Made by a program: the position numbers and the translations under genes | Shown here: positions 17,576 to 25,990 of the stretch, piece by piece | Layout of the letters: every line of letters begins with the position of its first letter | Position numbering within the stretch: the first letter of the stretch is position 1 | The notes under the pieces: generated by a model | Database searches by the model: none | What the model was told of the DNA's origin: nothing | What the model saw: only the letters and a program-made list of their open reading frames with translations | Assembly: GCA_944321175.1 (NCBI GenBank) | Contig: CALUKI010000002.1 | Coordinates: 1 to 64,000, forward strand | Direction: 5' to 3' | DNA length: 64,000 bases | Origin: an uncultured Alistipes sp. | GTDB taxonomy: Bacteria > Bacteroidota > Bacteroidia > Bacteroidales > Rikenellaceae

Positions 17576-17611
17576 TACTTTGATTGAAAAAAATAAAATT
17601 CAGATACAAGT

Positions 17612-18301
17612 ATGGCAAAAAAACAGAATGCTGCGAATGCGGCCGAACAGAGCATCGGCAACGCAATGAGCCGCACCGAACTTTTCTTCGAAAATCACGG
17701 CAAATCCCTTACCGTCGGCCTGGTTGTACTGGTCCTGCTGGGAGGTATTCTCGTCGGATACCGGAAACTGGTCATGGAGCCGCGCAATGAAAAAGCCCTC
17801 GACCTGCTCGCTCAGGCTCAAGCCAACTTCGAGGAGGCCGAAACCGACTATGAACTGGCATTGAACGGAGACGACAACGGAGCCGGTTTTCTGGAGGTTA
17901 TCGATCGCTATGGATCGACCAAAGCAGGGAATCTGGCAAAACACTACGCCGGAATCTGCTACCTCAAACAGGGCGATTTGGAGAATGCCGCAAACTATCT
18001 CTCGAAATATTCACCGGCAAAAGGAATCCCCGGCGCAATCATCAACGCCCAGAACTACGGTTTGCAGGGCGACATCGCCGTAGAACAGCAGAACTACAGG
18101 GAGGCGGTGAAATTCTACGAGAAAGCGGTCGACGCCGCAGACAACAATGTGACTGCACCGCTCTTCCTGATGAAAGCCGGCCGCGCATACAAGGCGATGG
18201 GCGACAACGCCAAAGCCAAAGCCTGCTTCGAACGCATCGCAACGTCATACCCTGCATCGGCCGAAGCCCGCGACACGGAAAAATACATCAACAGCCTGTA
18301 A
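17612..18301 (+). CDS. Membrane-anchored tetratricopeptide repeat protein
   Basis: A 229-residue protein. A cytoplasmic N-terminus of about 32 residues precedes one membrane segment (about 33-53, LTVGLVVLVLLGGILVGY). The rest is periplasmic and holds about three TPR units, for example AGICYLKQGDLENAANYL and GDIAVEQQNYREAVKFYEKA, then AGRAYKAMGDNAKAKACF. The architecture resembles YfgM, which works with PpiD and SecYEG in E. coli, but the similarity may only be architectural. It ends 5 bp before ribH, so the two are probably cotranscribed. Confidence 0.85.
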   Translation: MAKKQNAANAAEQSIGNAMSRTELFFENHGKSLTVGLVVLVLLGGILVGYRKLVMEPRNEKALDLLAQAQANFEEAETDYELALNGDDNGAGFLEVIDRYGSTKAGNLAKHYAGICYLKQGDLENAANYLSKYSPAKGIPGAIINAQNYGLQGDIAVEQQNYREAVKFYEKAVDAADNNVTAPLFLMKAGRAYKAMGDNAKAKACFERIATSYPASAEARDTEKYINSL

Positions 18302-18305
18302 CGGA

Positions 18306-18830
18306 ATGGCAACCAAGCACCACAACCTGTCGCAGATCAATGCTCCGCTGCCGTCGGCCGAAGAGATGAAATTCGGCATCGTCGTTGCCGAATGGAACTC
18401 CGAAGTAACCGAAGGGTTGCTGAGCGGGGCTGTACACACTTTGCGCAGTGCCGGTTGTCCCGATCACAACATTCTGATCAAATACGTCCCCGGCACATTC
18501 GAACTGTCGCTGGGCGCACAGTTCTTCGCCGAGTACACCGATGTCGATGCCGTAATCGTCTTGGGGTGTGTCATTCAGGGCGATACGCGTCATTTCGATT
18601 TCGTCTGCCAAGGCGTTACACAGGGTGTGATGCAGCTTCAGCTGCAGTGGAACATGCCGATTGCCTTCGGCGTACTGACGACCGAGAACCTCCAGCAGGC
18701 GCTCGACCGTTCGGGCGGCCGGCTGGGCAACAAAGGAGATGAAGCGGCGGCAGCGGCCATTCAGATGGTGCATTTGCAGGATGAGATGGACACCGAAGAG
18801 AACGCTCCCGATCGTAAAACCATCTCTTGA
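18306..18830 (+). CDS. ribH: 6,7-dimethyl-8-ribityllumazine synthase
   Basis: A 174-residue enzyme of riboflavin synthesis. It condenses 5-amino-6-ribitylaminouracil with 3,4-dihydroxy-2-butanone 4-phosphate. Diagnostic parts are FGIVVAEWNSEVTEGLLSGA, VPGTFELSLGAQ, VIVLGCVIQGDTRHFDFVC (with the catalytic His) and PIAFGVLTTENLQQALDR, ending with a GNKGDEAA helix. It is of normal length. It stands apart from other rib genes, behind the TPR gene with a 4-bp gap. Confidence 0.96.
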   Translation: MATKHHNLSQINAPLPSAEEMKFGIVVAEWNSEVTEGLLSGAVHTLRSAGCPDHNILIKYVPGTFELSLGAQFFAEYTDVDAVIVLGCVIQGDTRHFDFVCQGVTQGVMQLQLQWNMPIAFGVLTTENLQQALDRSGGRLGNKGDEAAAAAIQMVHLQDEMDTEENAPDRKTIS

Positions 18831-18889
18831 GCATAGGTATAAACAACGGGAAATCAAGACCGAACGAAAACCGGACGATCGACAGGAAA

Positions 18890-18930
18890 GGGAGGCGGCT
18901 CCGCACGGAGCCGTCTCCCTTTTGGTTTTG
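18890..18930 (+). terminator. Intrinsic terminator after ribH
   Basis: A 14-bp stem with one G-T pair (18890-18903 with 18906-18919), a 2-nt apparent loop, then TTTTGGTTTTG. It lies 59 bp after the ribH stop. Confidence 0.8.
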
Positions 18931-19053
18931 CACAACAACGAAGAACGACTCTTCGCAAAGATCCGCTCCTTCCGCAAAGGCTTTCTGACGGGAGCAGCGG
19001 ATCATCTTCGGATCGGAGACACCGGTACGGCGAGGTTCGGAACAACGAGCAGA

Positions 19054-19084
19054 CAAAAAAAACGGACCGGCTTGTTCCGGTCCG
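19054..19084 (-). terminator. Intrinsic terminator of the Cys-rich lipoprotein gene
   Basis: On the minus strand the 8-bp stem CGGACCGG/CCGGTCCG (19063-19070 with 19077-19084) is followed by a run of eight or more T. It lies about 30 bp past the stop at 19115. Confidence 0.85.
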
Positions 19085-19114
19085 CAACTCGGTAGCAGCT
19101 ACCCTTTCAGGGGA

Positions 19115-19330
19115 TTACTCGGCAGCTTCAGCAGGAGCAGGCTCCGTGCAGGGAGCTGCAGCGCAAGAATCGCATTTCAGCGAGTCGGGACAATCAACGC
19201 ACTCTGCGGGAACGAACTCGGCAGCAGCCTCGGCAGCCTCTTCTGCGGCAGCAGGTTTGTTCGCATTGCCTGCACACGATACCATCGCGGCAGCAGCAAC
19301 CACAACGATAAATGTATAAACCTTTTTCAT
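19115..19330 (-). CDS. Cysteine-rich mini-lipoprotein (71 aa) of unknown function
   Basis: A 71-residue protein with a clear lipoprotein signal peptide (lipidated Cys19). The mature part begins with an Ala/Glu-rich helix (about 24-38) and then has five further cysteines, C44, C47, C53, C56 and C61, in the spacing CxxC-x5-CxxC-x4-C. Such paired CxxC motifs can bind metal or form disulfides. It ends Ala/Glu-rich. The start at 19330 is fixed by the signal peptide; an upstream reading runs into the promoter. It has a consensus promoter and its own terminator, so it is a strong single-gene unit. No family is recognised. Confidence 0.82.
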   Translation of the reverse strand: MKKVYTFIVVVAAAAMVSCAGNANKPAAAEEAAEAAAEFVPAECVDCPDSLKCDSCAAAPCTEPAPAEAAE

Positions 19331-19689
19331 GGCAATAAAGAGATTAAAAATGGTTATCACCGCAAATATATCCAATAGGTCGAAATAATCAAAAGAAAAA
19401 ATCAAAAAATTTTATAATCGGACTTGAGAATCGGATTTTCAGCCATATGCACCCTAAAAGCAGAAGAGTCAGCCGGTCGGGAATCATCGGGGCCGGTGCG
19501 GGGAAGAAGAAAAAACCGCATTGGAAGCCTGCCTATTTTTATAACGGGCCGAACCCCGAACCCGCATCAAGGGAGGAGAGAGAAAGGGTACCGCATTCCG
19601 CAACGGCACAAGATCCCGAAACGATCCGGACGCAATTCGCCTCCCTCCTTTTATGCGCTGCGGGGAACAGGCCGCTCGGCTCTCCCGAT
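19331..19689. other. Intergenic region upstream of the Cys-rich lipoprotein
   Basis: Contains the promoter at 19363-19393. The rest, to the stop of the SPOR gene, shows no gene; overlapping ORFs in several frames lack coding character. Confidence 0.5.
19363..19393 (-). promoter_or_regulatory. Consensus promoter of the Cys-rich lipoprotein
   Basis: On the minus strand TTTG (19390-19393), a 19-bp spacer and TATATTTG (19363-19370) match the Bacteroidetes housekeeping consensus fully. The start codon is 33 bp downstream. Confidence 0.85.
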
Positions 19690-20232
19690 TCAAAAGAGTC
19701 CGGCAGGACTCGAAGCCGGCACAAGATTGCCGGATACGGGGACTGCAGGGCCAACCGGCAATGAATCTTTGGCCGGAGGTTCAGGATTCTCTTCGAGCAG
19801 ATCCGATGCCGTCATCATTTCCCGTATCAGAAAAGCCTTCGGGAACTTTACCCGAATGCGTTCAAGCAGCATGATCGCCTCCTCGGCCGTAGCGCAGCGG
19901 CCGGCCGAGACCTTGAAATAGGGATTGTCGTAAAACATATCGACACTCAATCCGGGGAACGACTCTTCGAACTGCGTCACAACCTCCCGCGCCTCATCCC
20001 GGGCATGCTGCCCATTGCTGAAAAAAAGGTTGATCCGCCATCCGTTGAAGGATCTCGATGCAGCTTCGGCCGATGCGGCGCTGAATGCCGCTGCCGCTGC
20101 CGCAGACTCATGAATCTCGGTTCGGGAGCCCGGTCGCGGTTCGGTCAGTCGGTGTTTGAACGATTCGAGCGATTGCGCCGTCGCCTCCGCAGCGACGGCC
20201 GCAAATAAAAGTATCAGAAAAAGTCTTCTCAT
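19690..20232 (-). CDS. SPOR domain-containing periplasmic protein
   Basis: A 180-residue protein with a signal peptide (cleavage near ATAQ, residue 20). After an Ala-rich linker (about 44-60), residues about 63-135 form a SPOR domain: GWRINLFFSNGQHARDEAREVV, then YFKVSAGRCATAEEAIMLLERI. SPOR domains bind peptidoglycan stripped of stem peptides and take proteins to division sites. The Pro-rich tail is unassigned. Its ATG overlaps the stop of the upstream lipoprotein gene by four bases (ATGA), so it is last in the operon menG - lipoprotein - SPOR. Confidence 0.86.
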   Translation of the reverse strand: MRRLFLILLFAAVAAEATAQSLESFKHRLTEPRPGSRTEIHESAAAAAAFSAASAEAASRSFNGWRINLFFSNGQHARDEAREVVTQFEESFPGLSVDMFYDNPYFKVSAGRCATAEEAIMLLERIRVKFPKAFLIREMMTASDLLEENPEPPAKDSLPVGPAVPVSGNLVPASSPAGLF

Positions 20233-20720
20233 TCTCCGAGATCGTTTAACAAATCAGCACTCTCCACGCCAAAGGTATCCAAAAAATCCGATAATGACGA
20301 ACGGCGGACGATTTTTTTTACCGCCGTCCCTACACCGATGCGCATGGAGAGCGAAACCCGCATCCGCTGCATTTCGCCGCGGGCGAGTTTCCGGCGGACG
20401 GCATAGAGCGCCGCCCGATCCGGAACCCGCATCCGACATCGCAGCCGGACATCGCCCGCCCAGTGCGGAGCCACCGCAACAGGCGCATGCAGCGTCACGC
20501 ACAGAACCTCGCCCCGATCGTAGAACAACGTCCCTTCAATCGACTCGAAACGCAACTCCCGATCTGCGGCATTGCTCATGCGGACCGTCGCATCGACCCC
20601 CGACAGACCGTGCGTCTCGATAGACAGCGACTCGACATGCACCTCCCGCACAAGCGACCGCATGCAGGACGGCAAGGCAACAAGCGCAGCCGTCAACAGA
20701 AGGATCCGTGCTCGTCTCAT
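20229..20720 (-). CDS. Lipoprotein of unknown function, possibly LEA-type beta-sandwich
   Basis: A 163-residue protein with a lipoprotein signal peptide (ALPSC, Cys19). The sequence ETHGLSGVDATVRMSNAADREL, with an expected edge-strand pattern and a later RMRVPDRAALYAVRRKLARGE, resembles LEA14/WHy-type domains in Bacteroidetes, but this is a weak call. It overlaps menG upstream and the SPOR gene downstream by four bases each (ATGA), so all three are translationally coupled. An envelope role together with the SPOR protein is likely (inference). Confidence 0.75.
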   Translation of the reverse strand: MRRARILLLTAALVALPSCMRSLVREVHVESLSIETHGLSGVDATVRMSNAADRELRFESIEGTLFYDRGEVLCVTLHAPVAVAPHWAGDVRLRCRMRVPDRAALYAVRRKLARGEMQRMRVSLSMRIGVGTAVKKIVRRSSLSDFLDTFGVESADLLNDLGE

Positions 20721-21436
20721 GGTTTCTCGGCCGTATAAATCTGTGCTATGCCCAGGCTCTGGCTGGAGGCCCGCGCGTTGCAGAATCCCGCAGCGGCAAG
20801 ATGCTTCAGGAAAACTGCGGGCGGGGGAAATTCATCCACCGAACGCGGGAGATAATCATACGCCTGCCGGTCGTGCGACAGCCACCCGCCGATACGAGGC
20901 AATACACGATGGCTGTACCACTTGTAGAGCCGGCTGAAAACCGGAAGCGCAGGGGTCGAAAATTCCAACACCACAATCCGCCCGCCCGGACGAAGCACCT
21001 GCTTCAGCTCGTTCAATCCGCGATCGAGATCCTGAAAGTTGCGCACACCGAAGGCAACCGTCACCACATCGACCGAAGCGGCTGCCGCTACGGGAGTTTC
21101 GGCATCACCCGCTTCAAAGGTCACCCGGTCTTCCAGCCCTTGCGAGACGGCTTTGCGGCGCGCCACATCGAGCATTCCCTCCGAAAGATCGATGCCTTTG
21201 ACATGGATGCCGGGAATACGCCGCGCCAGCATCAGGGCCAGATCCCCCGTACCGGTGGCCACGTCCAGCACACGATGCGGGTTCATGCGCCGCACCAGCC
21301 GCACGACACGCCGCCGCCAAAGGCGGTCGATATTCAACGACAGCGTATGATTCAGCCGATCATAGGTGGGTGCAATGCGGTCGAACATCGTCTGCACCTC
21401 CTCCTTTTTGCTTCGTTCAGTATTGTAAGGTTTCAT
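20717..21436 (-). CDS. ubiE: Demethylmenaquinone / 2-methoxy-6-polyprenyl-1,4-benzoquinol methyltransferase
   Basis: A 239-residue SAM-dependent methyltransferase. It starts with VQTMFDRIAPTYDRLNHTLSL and WRRRVV, the usual UbiE/MenG N-terminus. The SAM motif I is LDVATGTGDLAL (about 57-68), followed by GIDLSEGML and VAFGVRNFQDLDRGL with the family-specific Asn-Phe. In Bacteroidetes the enzyme performs the last step of menaquinone synthesis, so menG would be an equally suitable symbol. It heads a coupled operon with a lipoprotein and a SPOR protein, 12 bp after the FtsX-like permease gene. Confidence 0.95.
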   Translation of the reverse strand: MKPYNTERSKKEEVQTMFDRIAPTYDRLNHTLSLNIDRLWRRRVVRLVRRMNPHRVLDVATGTGDLALMLARRIPGIHVKGIDLSEGMLDVARRKAVSQGLEDRVTFEAGDAETPVAAAASVDVVTVAFGVRNFQDLDRGLNELKQVLRPGGRIVVLEFSTPALPVFSRLYKWYSHRVLPRIGGWLSHDRQAYDYLPRSVDEFPPPAVFLKHLAAAGFCNARASSQSLGIAQIYTAEKP

Positions 21437-21448
21437 AACATTCTTCCG

Positions 21449-22696
21449 TTAGTTGCTTTTGATCGCTTCGTCGGGCCGGATGCGGGCAACAAGCGTCGCC
21501 GGAGCAAGCAGCAGGAGAAGGATGACGGCCGCCGCGACAATGTTCACCGCCAGCCACCAGCCGGCATCCATTGCAATGGGGACCTCCGAAAGCATATATC
21601 CCGTCGGATCGAGCTTCACAAGGTGGAAATGCGCCTGCAGGCCGCACAACAGCCCCGCTGCGGCATTGCCCCAAATCAGTCCGCGCCCTACGATAAAGGC
21701 TGCACGATAAAGAAAAATCCGCCGGACACGACGGTTCTCCATTCCCATCGCCTTGAGCAGTCCGATCATGCGTGTACGCTCCAGCACAAGAATCAACAGG
21801 GCCGAAGCCATATTGAAAAAGGCCACGACGACCATGACGACGATAATTACCACCGCATTGACATCGTGAGCCTTCAACCAGTCGAATACGGCCGGATAAC
21901 GCTCGGAGACACTTACGGCCGCCACGCCGTCGGCCTCGGAGAGATCGGATCGCCACAACGCTTCGTTGAGCGTTTCGGCAATCCGTCCGGCAACGTCCGG
22001 ATCGTCCGTGTCGAGATCCAGATCGTAACCCGATATTTCACCGCTTTCCCATGCCGAGAGCCGCTGCACGTTCCGCAAATCGGTAAAAGCCGTGCGCTCC
22101 AGCTCCTCCATGCCGGTCGAGTAGATCCCGACGACCTTGAAACGGTCGCGCCGAGGCGTCCGATCCGCCCCGACAAAGAGCATTTCGACCTTTTCGCCCA
22201 CATGCAGATTCAACAACCGGCCCGTGCGTTCCGAAATCAGCAGCTCTTTGGTCCGCACCGGACCACCGACCTGCGGCAGGGAACCTTCAACCATACGGTC
22301 TGCAAAAAACGTCCAGTCGTAGCGGCCGTCCACGCCCTTCAGCAGCACTCCTTCCATCCCTTCCTGCGTGCGCATGATTCCGTTCTTCACGGCATAAGGA
22401 GCCACCCTCCGAACCCCGTCAACGCCCTGTAAAAGCGTTTCCAGTCGAGACGATGCAGAGATCGGCCGCGACTCGGCGGTATAAATTCCGGCTCCGTCGA
22501 GGACCTCGACCGGAGCCATGAATCCCATCATTTGCGCCGTGATCTCCCGTTTGAACCCGAAGACAACGGACAAGGCAACGAGCATAACGGCAACCGACAC
22601 CGCCACCGATACCACCGCGATGCGCGACATGACCCCCGGACGATTCTCCGGCGTCTGCTGTGCCATACGGCGGGCTATGAAAAGTTCGAGATTCAA
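21449..22696 (-). CDS. FtsX-like ABC transporter permease (LolC/LolE-like)
   Basis: About 415 residues. One membrane helix near the N-terminus (about 25-45) is followed by a periplasmic MacB-like domain (about 45-265) and three helices at the C-terminus, the FtsX/LolC/LolE topology. These permeases extract lipoproteins from the inner membrane for LolA. The N-terminus NLELFIARR matches the family, so the start is put at TTG 22696. The reading can be extended to another TTG at 22738, but the likely -7 element (22726-22733) would then lie inside the gene. No Lol ATPase gene is adjacent. The window holds a second permease of the same type at 49869. Confidence 0.85.
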   Translation of the reverse strand: MNLELFIARRMAQQTPENRPGVMSRIAVVSVAVSVAVMLVALSVVFGFKREITAQMMGFMAPVEVLDGAGIYTAESRPISASSRLETLLQGVDGVRRVAPYAVKNGIMRTQEGMEGVLLKGVDGRYDWTFFADRMVEGSLPQVGGPVRTKELLISERTGRLLNLHVGEKVEMLFVGADRTPRRDRFKVVGIYSTGMEELERTAFTDLRNVQRLSAWESGEISGYDLDLDTDDPDVAGRIAETLNEALWRSDLSEADGVAAVSVSERYPAVFDWLKAHDVNAVVIIVVMVVVAFFNMASALLILVLERTRMIGLLKAMGMENRRVRRIFLYRAAFIVGRGLIWGNAAAGLLCGLQAHFHLVKLDPTGYMLSEVPIAMDAGWWLAVNIVAAAVILLLLLAPATLVARIRPDEAIKSN

Positions 22697-22725
22697 TCCG
22701 CAGCAATCTTCGTTTAAATTCCATG

Positions 22726-22733
22726 CAAAGTAA
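22726..22733 (-). promoter_or_regulatory. Probable -7 element of the FtsX-like gene
   Basis: TTACTTTG on the minus strand differs from TAnnTTTG at one position. It lies only 12 bp from the opposing element at 22746-22753. Confidence 0.35.
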
Positions 22734-22745
22734 CACAATTTTTCC

Positions 22746-22753
22746 TATTTTTG
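22746..22753 (+). promoter_or_regulatory. -7 promoter element of the SDR gene
   Basis: TATTTTTG matches TAnnTTTG, with the ATG at 22773 just 19 bp downstream, so the leader would be about 12 nt. Confidence 0.5.
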
Positions 22754-22772
22754 CAGCAATTCACCCGTGTTT

Positions 22773-23519
22773 ATGAAAAAACAGGCACTCATTACCGGAG
22801 CTACCTCCGGCATCGGAAAGGCAACGGCCCTGCGGCTCGCCGCCGACGGCTGGGCCATCCTTGCCACCGGCCGCCGCAGCGAACGTCTCGACGCACTGCA
22901 AAAAGAGATCGGAGCCGCCGGCGGACAATGCCGCACGCTGGCATTCGATCTGCGCGACGAACAGGCTTGCCACGATGCACTCGACGCCATCGACCGCGTC
23001 GATCTGCTGGTGAACAATGCCGGACTGGCCGCCGGATTCGAGCACATCGATCGAGGTGCGACATCGGACTGGAACACCATGATCGATACGAACATCAAAG
23101 GGCTGCTCTATGTCACGCAGATCATCGCCCGCAAGATGATCGCGGCCGGAGGAGGACATATCGTCAATATCGGTTCGATTGCAGGGACGGAACCCTATGA
23201 GAACGGGGCGGTCTATTGCGCCACCAAACACGCCGTACATGCACTCTCACAGGCCATGCGGGCCGATCTTCTGGCCGACGGGATCCGCGTCAGCGAAATC
23301 CGTCCCGGCATGGTCGAAACCGAATTCTCCATCGTGCGCTTTCACGGAGACCGCACGGCCGCGGACAATGTCTATCGGGGCGTGGAGCCCCTCACGGGAG
23401 ACGACATTGCCGAAGCAATCGCATGGATCACACAATTACCGGCCCGTATGAACGTTAATGAAATCGTACTGATGCCCTCGCAACAGGCTTGTCAGTACTA
23501 TGTTCATCGCAAACGTTAA
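22773..23519 (+). CDS. Short-chain dehydrogenase/reductase (SDR), YdfG-like
   Basis: A 248-residue classical SDR. The cofactor motif TGATSGIG is at residues 9-16, with GRR (33-35) suggesting NADP(H). NNAG is at 81-84, and the catalytic Ser135, Tyr148 and Lys152 (YCATK) are present. The sequence PGMVETEFSIVRF resembles the YdfG group, which reduces 3-hydroxy acids and malonic semialdehyde, but the substrate cannot be fixed. ATG 22773 is preferred over GTG 22767, which would add two residues. The zinc peptidase gene follows after 15 bp. Confidence 0.92.
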   Translation: MKKQALITGATSGIGKATALRLAADGWAILATGRRSERLDALQKEIGAAGGQCRTLAFDLRDEQACHDALDAIDRVDLLVNNAGLAAGFEHIDRGATSDWNTMIDTNIKGLLYVTQIIARKMIAAGGGHIVNIGSIAGTEPYENGAVYCATKHAVHALSQAMRADLLADGIRVSEIRPGMVETEFSIVRFHGDRTAADNVYRGVEPLTGDDIAEAIAWITQLPARMNVNEIVLMPSQQACQYYVHRKR

Positions 23520-23534
23520 ACAGTCAAAATTCTT

Positions 23535-24305
23535 ATGGTACAGTTGCTCATGCTTCAGGCCGGTTATTACGGCCCTTCGAACGGATTCTTCTACGGCATG
23601 TCGAGCGGAACAACCGGGGCCTGGTTTCTGATCATCCTCATCGGTATTGTGGGGTGGATCGTACAGGCACGGCTGCAATCGGTCTTCGCCAAATACTCGA
23701 ACGTATCCTTCCCCGGCGGGTTGAGCGGTGCGGAAGTCGCCGAAAAAATGCTGCGCGACAACGGAATCCACAATGTCAAGATCACCCATGTGCAGGGTCA
23801 TCTGACCGATCATTTCAATCCCCAGACGATGACCGTCAACCTGAGCGATTCGGTCTATCGCTCACGGAGCGTCGCCGCTGCCGCCGTCGCCGCACACGAA
23901 TGCGGACACGCCATACAGCATGCACAGGGATACGCCCCGCTCGAATTGCGGTCGCAACTGGTTCCGATCGTCAACTTCTCCTCCCGTGCGGCGACGTTCG
24001 TGCTCATCTTCGGGATGATCCTGCTGGCGGCGACGAACAATACGCTGGTCTGCTGGATCGGCGTAGGACTGATCGCCGTTTCGGCACTCTTTTCGATCGT
24101 CACGCTGCCGGTCGAATACAACGCTTCGGCCCGCGCACTGGCATGGCTCGAATCAAGCGGCACGATGCAGGGCAGCCAATTGGCCCAGGCACGGGAGGCG
24201 CTGATGTGGGCTGCCCGCACCTATCTTGTAGCGGCACTGAGCGCCATCGCGTCCGTACTTTATTACGCCATGCTCATCCTCGGACGAGGCAACAACCGTG
24301 ATTGA
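23535..24305 (+). CDS. Membrane-bound zinc metallopeptidase (YugP family)
   Basis: A 256-residue membrane protein. A helix at about 30-46 leads to the metallopeptidase part with H121-E-C-G-H125 (HExxH), then NFSSRA, two or three more membrane helices (about 150-195), and LPVEYNASARALAWL, which holds the likely third zinc ligand (Glu). This is the neutral zinc metallopeptidase family of B. subtilis YugP; substrates are unknown. Its stop codon overlaps the start of the next gene (TGATG), so expression is coupled to the SGNH-MBOAT cassette. Confidence 0.9.
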   Translation: MVQLLMLQAGYYGPSNGFFYGMSSGTTGAWFLIILIGIVGWIVQARLQSVFAKYSNVSFPGGLSGAEVAEKMLRDNGIHNVKITHVQGHLTDHFNPQTMTVNLSDSVYRSRSVAAAAVAAHECGHAIQHAQGYAPLELRSQLVPIVNFSSRAATFVLIFGMILLAATNNTLVCWIGVGLIAVSALFSIVTLPVEYNASARALAWLESSGTMQGSQLAQAREALMWAARTYLVAALSAIASVLYYAMLILGRGNNRD

Positions 24306-25981
24306 TGGCCCCACAGGATTATACCCGACGCAGTTGGCAGGCCGCTGTCGCCCTGATCGCCGTATTGACAGCCGTCGCCTTCATCCCGCCGCAGACAATC
24401 TGCGGCGTGGCATTGCGGCGGGCCAATATCCTTTCGGATCTCATCACGTTCAACGACAGGCAGGCTGAAAACAACGACCTCCTGCCCGCCCTCGACGACG
24501 AGTTCACCAGTGACTTCAACCGCGTCGTGGATCGGCTCGAAGCCGGAGAAGCGCTGACAGGGCCTGCGGCGACGATTCCGGCAATCACGACAGCGCCTGT
24601 CGCCGGCACGGCCGTTCCGCCGGACGATTCCCTGAGCAACGCGCCGCAGATCACCTTCGAATGGTCGCCCGTCGAGCTCCTCCCCACCGACGCCCCCTCG
24701 GCCGATACCGCACGGCTGCTGAACACGTTCACCCCCATCGAGAATTTCGACACGCTGCCCGACGGCGCCTTCCGCCGGTTCTGCCGGCGGCTGGCCGAGC
24801 CGCAGGGGGAACGTCCCGTCCGCATTGCCGTTTTGGGTGACTCCTTCATCGAAGGCGACATCCTCACGGCCGACCTGCGCGAACAGCTGCAACTGCGTTA
24901 CGGAGGCCGGGGATGCGGATTCGCTCCGATGGCCTCGCCCCTGACGGGATACCGCCGGACCGTCCGGACACGCTCGACGGAGTGGACCGCCTACAACCTC
25001 ATGCAGCGCCGGACCACACCGGAATCGCTGCGCGGAGACTATTATGTTTCGGGATGGCTGTGCCGCCCCGCCAACGGAGCAGCGGTCCGGTGGGAAGGAA
25101 GCGATTTCCGCCGGCGCATCGACCGCTGCGGTACGGCCCGCCTGCTCTTCATCAGCAGGGACACAAGCCTGCTGACACTCACGCTCAACGATTCGCTGCA
25201 ACGGCGCTTCGAGATTCCCGCATCGAATCAAGTGCGGCAGATCGTCGTGAAAGCACCCATCAGCTCGCTTGCACTCCGCATCGACCGGGGAGCCGAAGGA
25301 TTCACCGGATACGGCGCACAATTCGAGGATGTACAGGGCGTTACAATCGACAACTACTCGATCCGCAGCAACAACGGACAGGCGATTTTCGGCACCAACC
25401 CTTCGATCGACGCCCAGATCGCCGCAATGACGCCCTACGATCTGATCATACTCCAATACGGTCTCAACATCATGCAGGAAGGGGTCACCAATTATTCGGC
25501 CTATGCTTCGCGTATCGAGAAGCTGATCGTCTTCGTGCGGGAATGTTTCCCCGACGCCGCAATACTTGTACTCTCGACAAGCGACCGTTCGGTAAAATCC
25601 GAGAAGGGATTTGCTCCCATGGCGTCGGCGCCGGCAATGGTCGGATGGCAGCGCCGGGCCGCACAAAATACCGGAGCGGCATTCTGGTCCACCTATGACG
25701 CCATGCGGGCGGCAGGCGGCATGGAACGCTTCGTGGCGAACGGCTGGGCAGGGAAAGACTATACGCACATCAATTACGGCGGAGGCCGACAGGTCGCTTT
25801 CGCACTTGTCGATGCTATCAACGCCTGCGTGAATGAGGCACGGCAGGAGCAATTGCAGGTCGAACAGCCCGAACCCGTGCTGGACAGCCTGGCCATTCAG
25901 GCGCTCGACCGGTCGATGCGCACCGGCCCCTCGATGCAGACCGGCCGTCCCCTTACCGAACCCTTTACCGCCCCGCGCTGA
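24305..25981 (+). CDS. SGNH/GDSL-type hydrolase or acetyltransferase, periplasmic, membrane-anchored
   Basis: A 558-residue protein with an N-terminal membrane anchor (about 10-30) and a variable linker. The SGNH domain starts near residue 178 with IAVLGDSFIEGDIL (catalytic Ser in GDS). It continues through LIILQYGLN (Gly/Asn blocks) to DYTHINYGGG near residue 487, with the Asp-x-x-His dyad. Together with the adjacent MBOAT gene it resembles AlgX/AlgJ or PatB partners, which move acetyl groups onto periplasmic polysaccharide, rather than a free esterase. The ATG at 24305 overlaps the preceding stop (TGATG). The MBOAT gene follows after 9 bp. Confidence 0.85.
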   Translation: MAPQDYTRRSWQAAVALIAVLTAVAFIPPQTICGVALRRANILSDLITFNDRQAENNDLLPALDDEFTSDFNRVVDRLEAGEALTGPAATIPAITTAPVAGTAVPPDDSLSNAPQITFEWSPVELLPTDAPSADTARLLNTFTPIENFDTLPDGAFRRFCRRLAEPQGERPVRIAVLGDSFIEGDILTADLREQLQLRYGGRGCGFAPMASPLTGYRRTVRTRSTEWTAYNLMQRRTTPESLRGDYYVSGWLCRPANGAAVRWEGSDFRRRIDRCGTARLLFISRDTSLLTLTLNDSLQRRFEIPASNQVRQIVVKAPISSLALRIDRGAEGFTGYGAQFEDVQGVTIDNYSIRSNNGQAIFGTNPSIDAQIAAMTPYDLIILQYGLNIMQEGVTNYSAYASRIEKLIVFVRECFPDAAILVLSTSDRSVKSEKGFAPMASAPAMVGWQRRAAQNTGAAFWSTYDAMRAAGGMERFVANGWAGKDYTHINYGGGRQVAFALVDAINACVNEARQEQLQVEQPEPVLDSLAIQALDRSMRTGPSMQTGRPLTEPFTAPR

Positions 25982-25990
25982 TCCGTAAAG

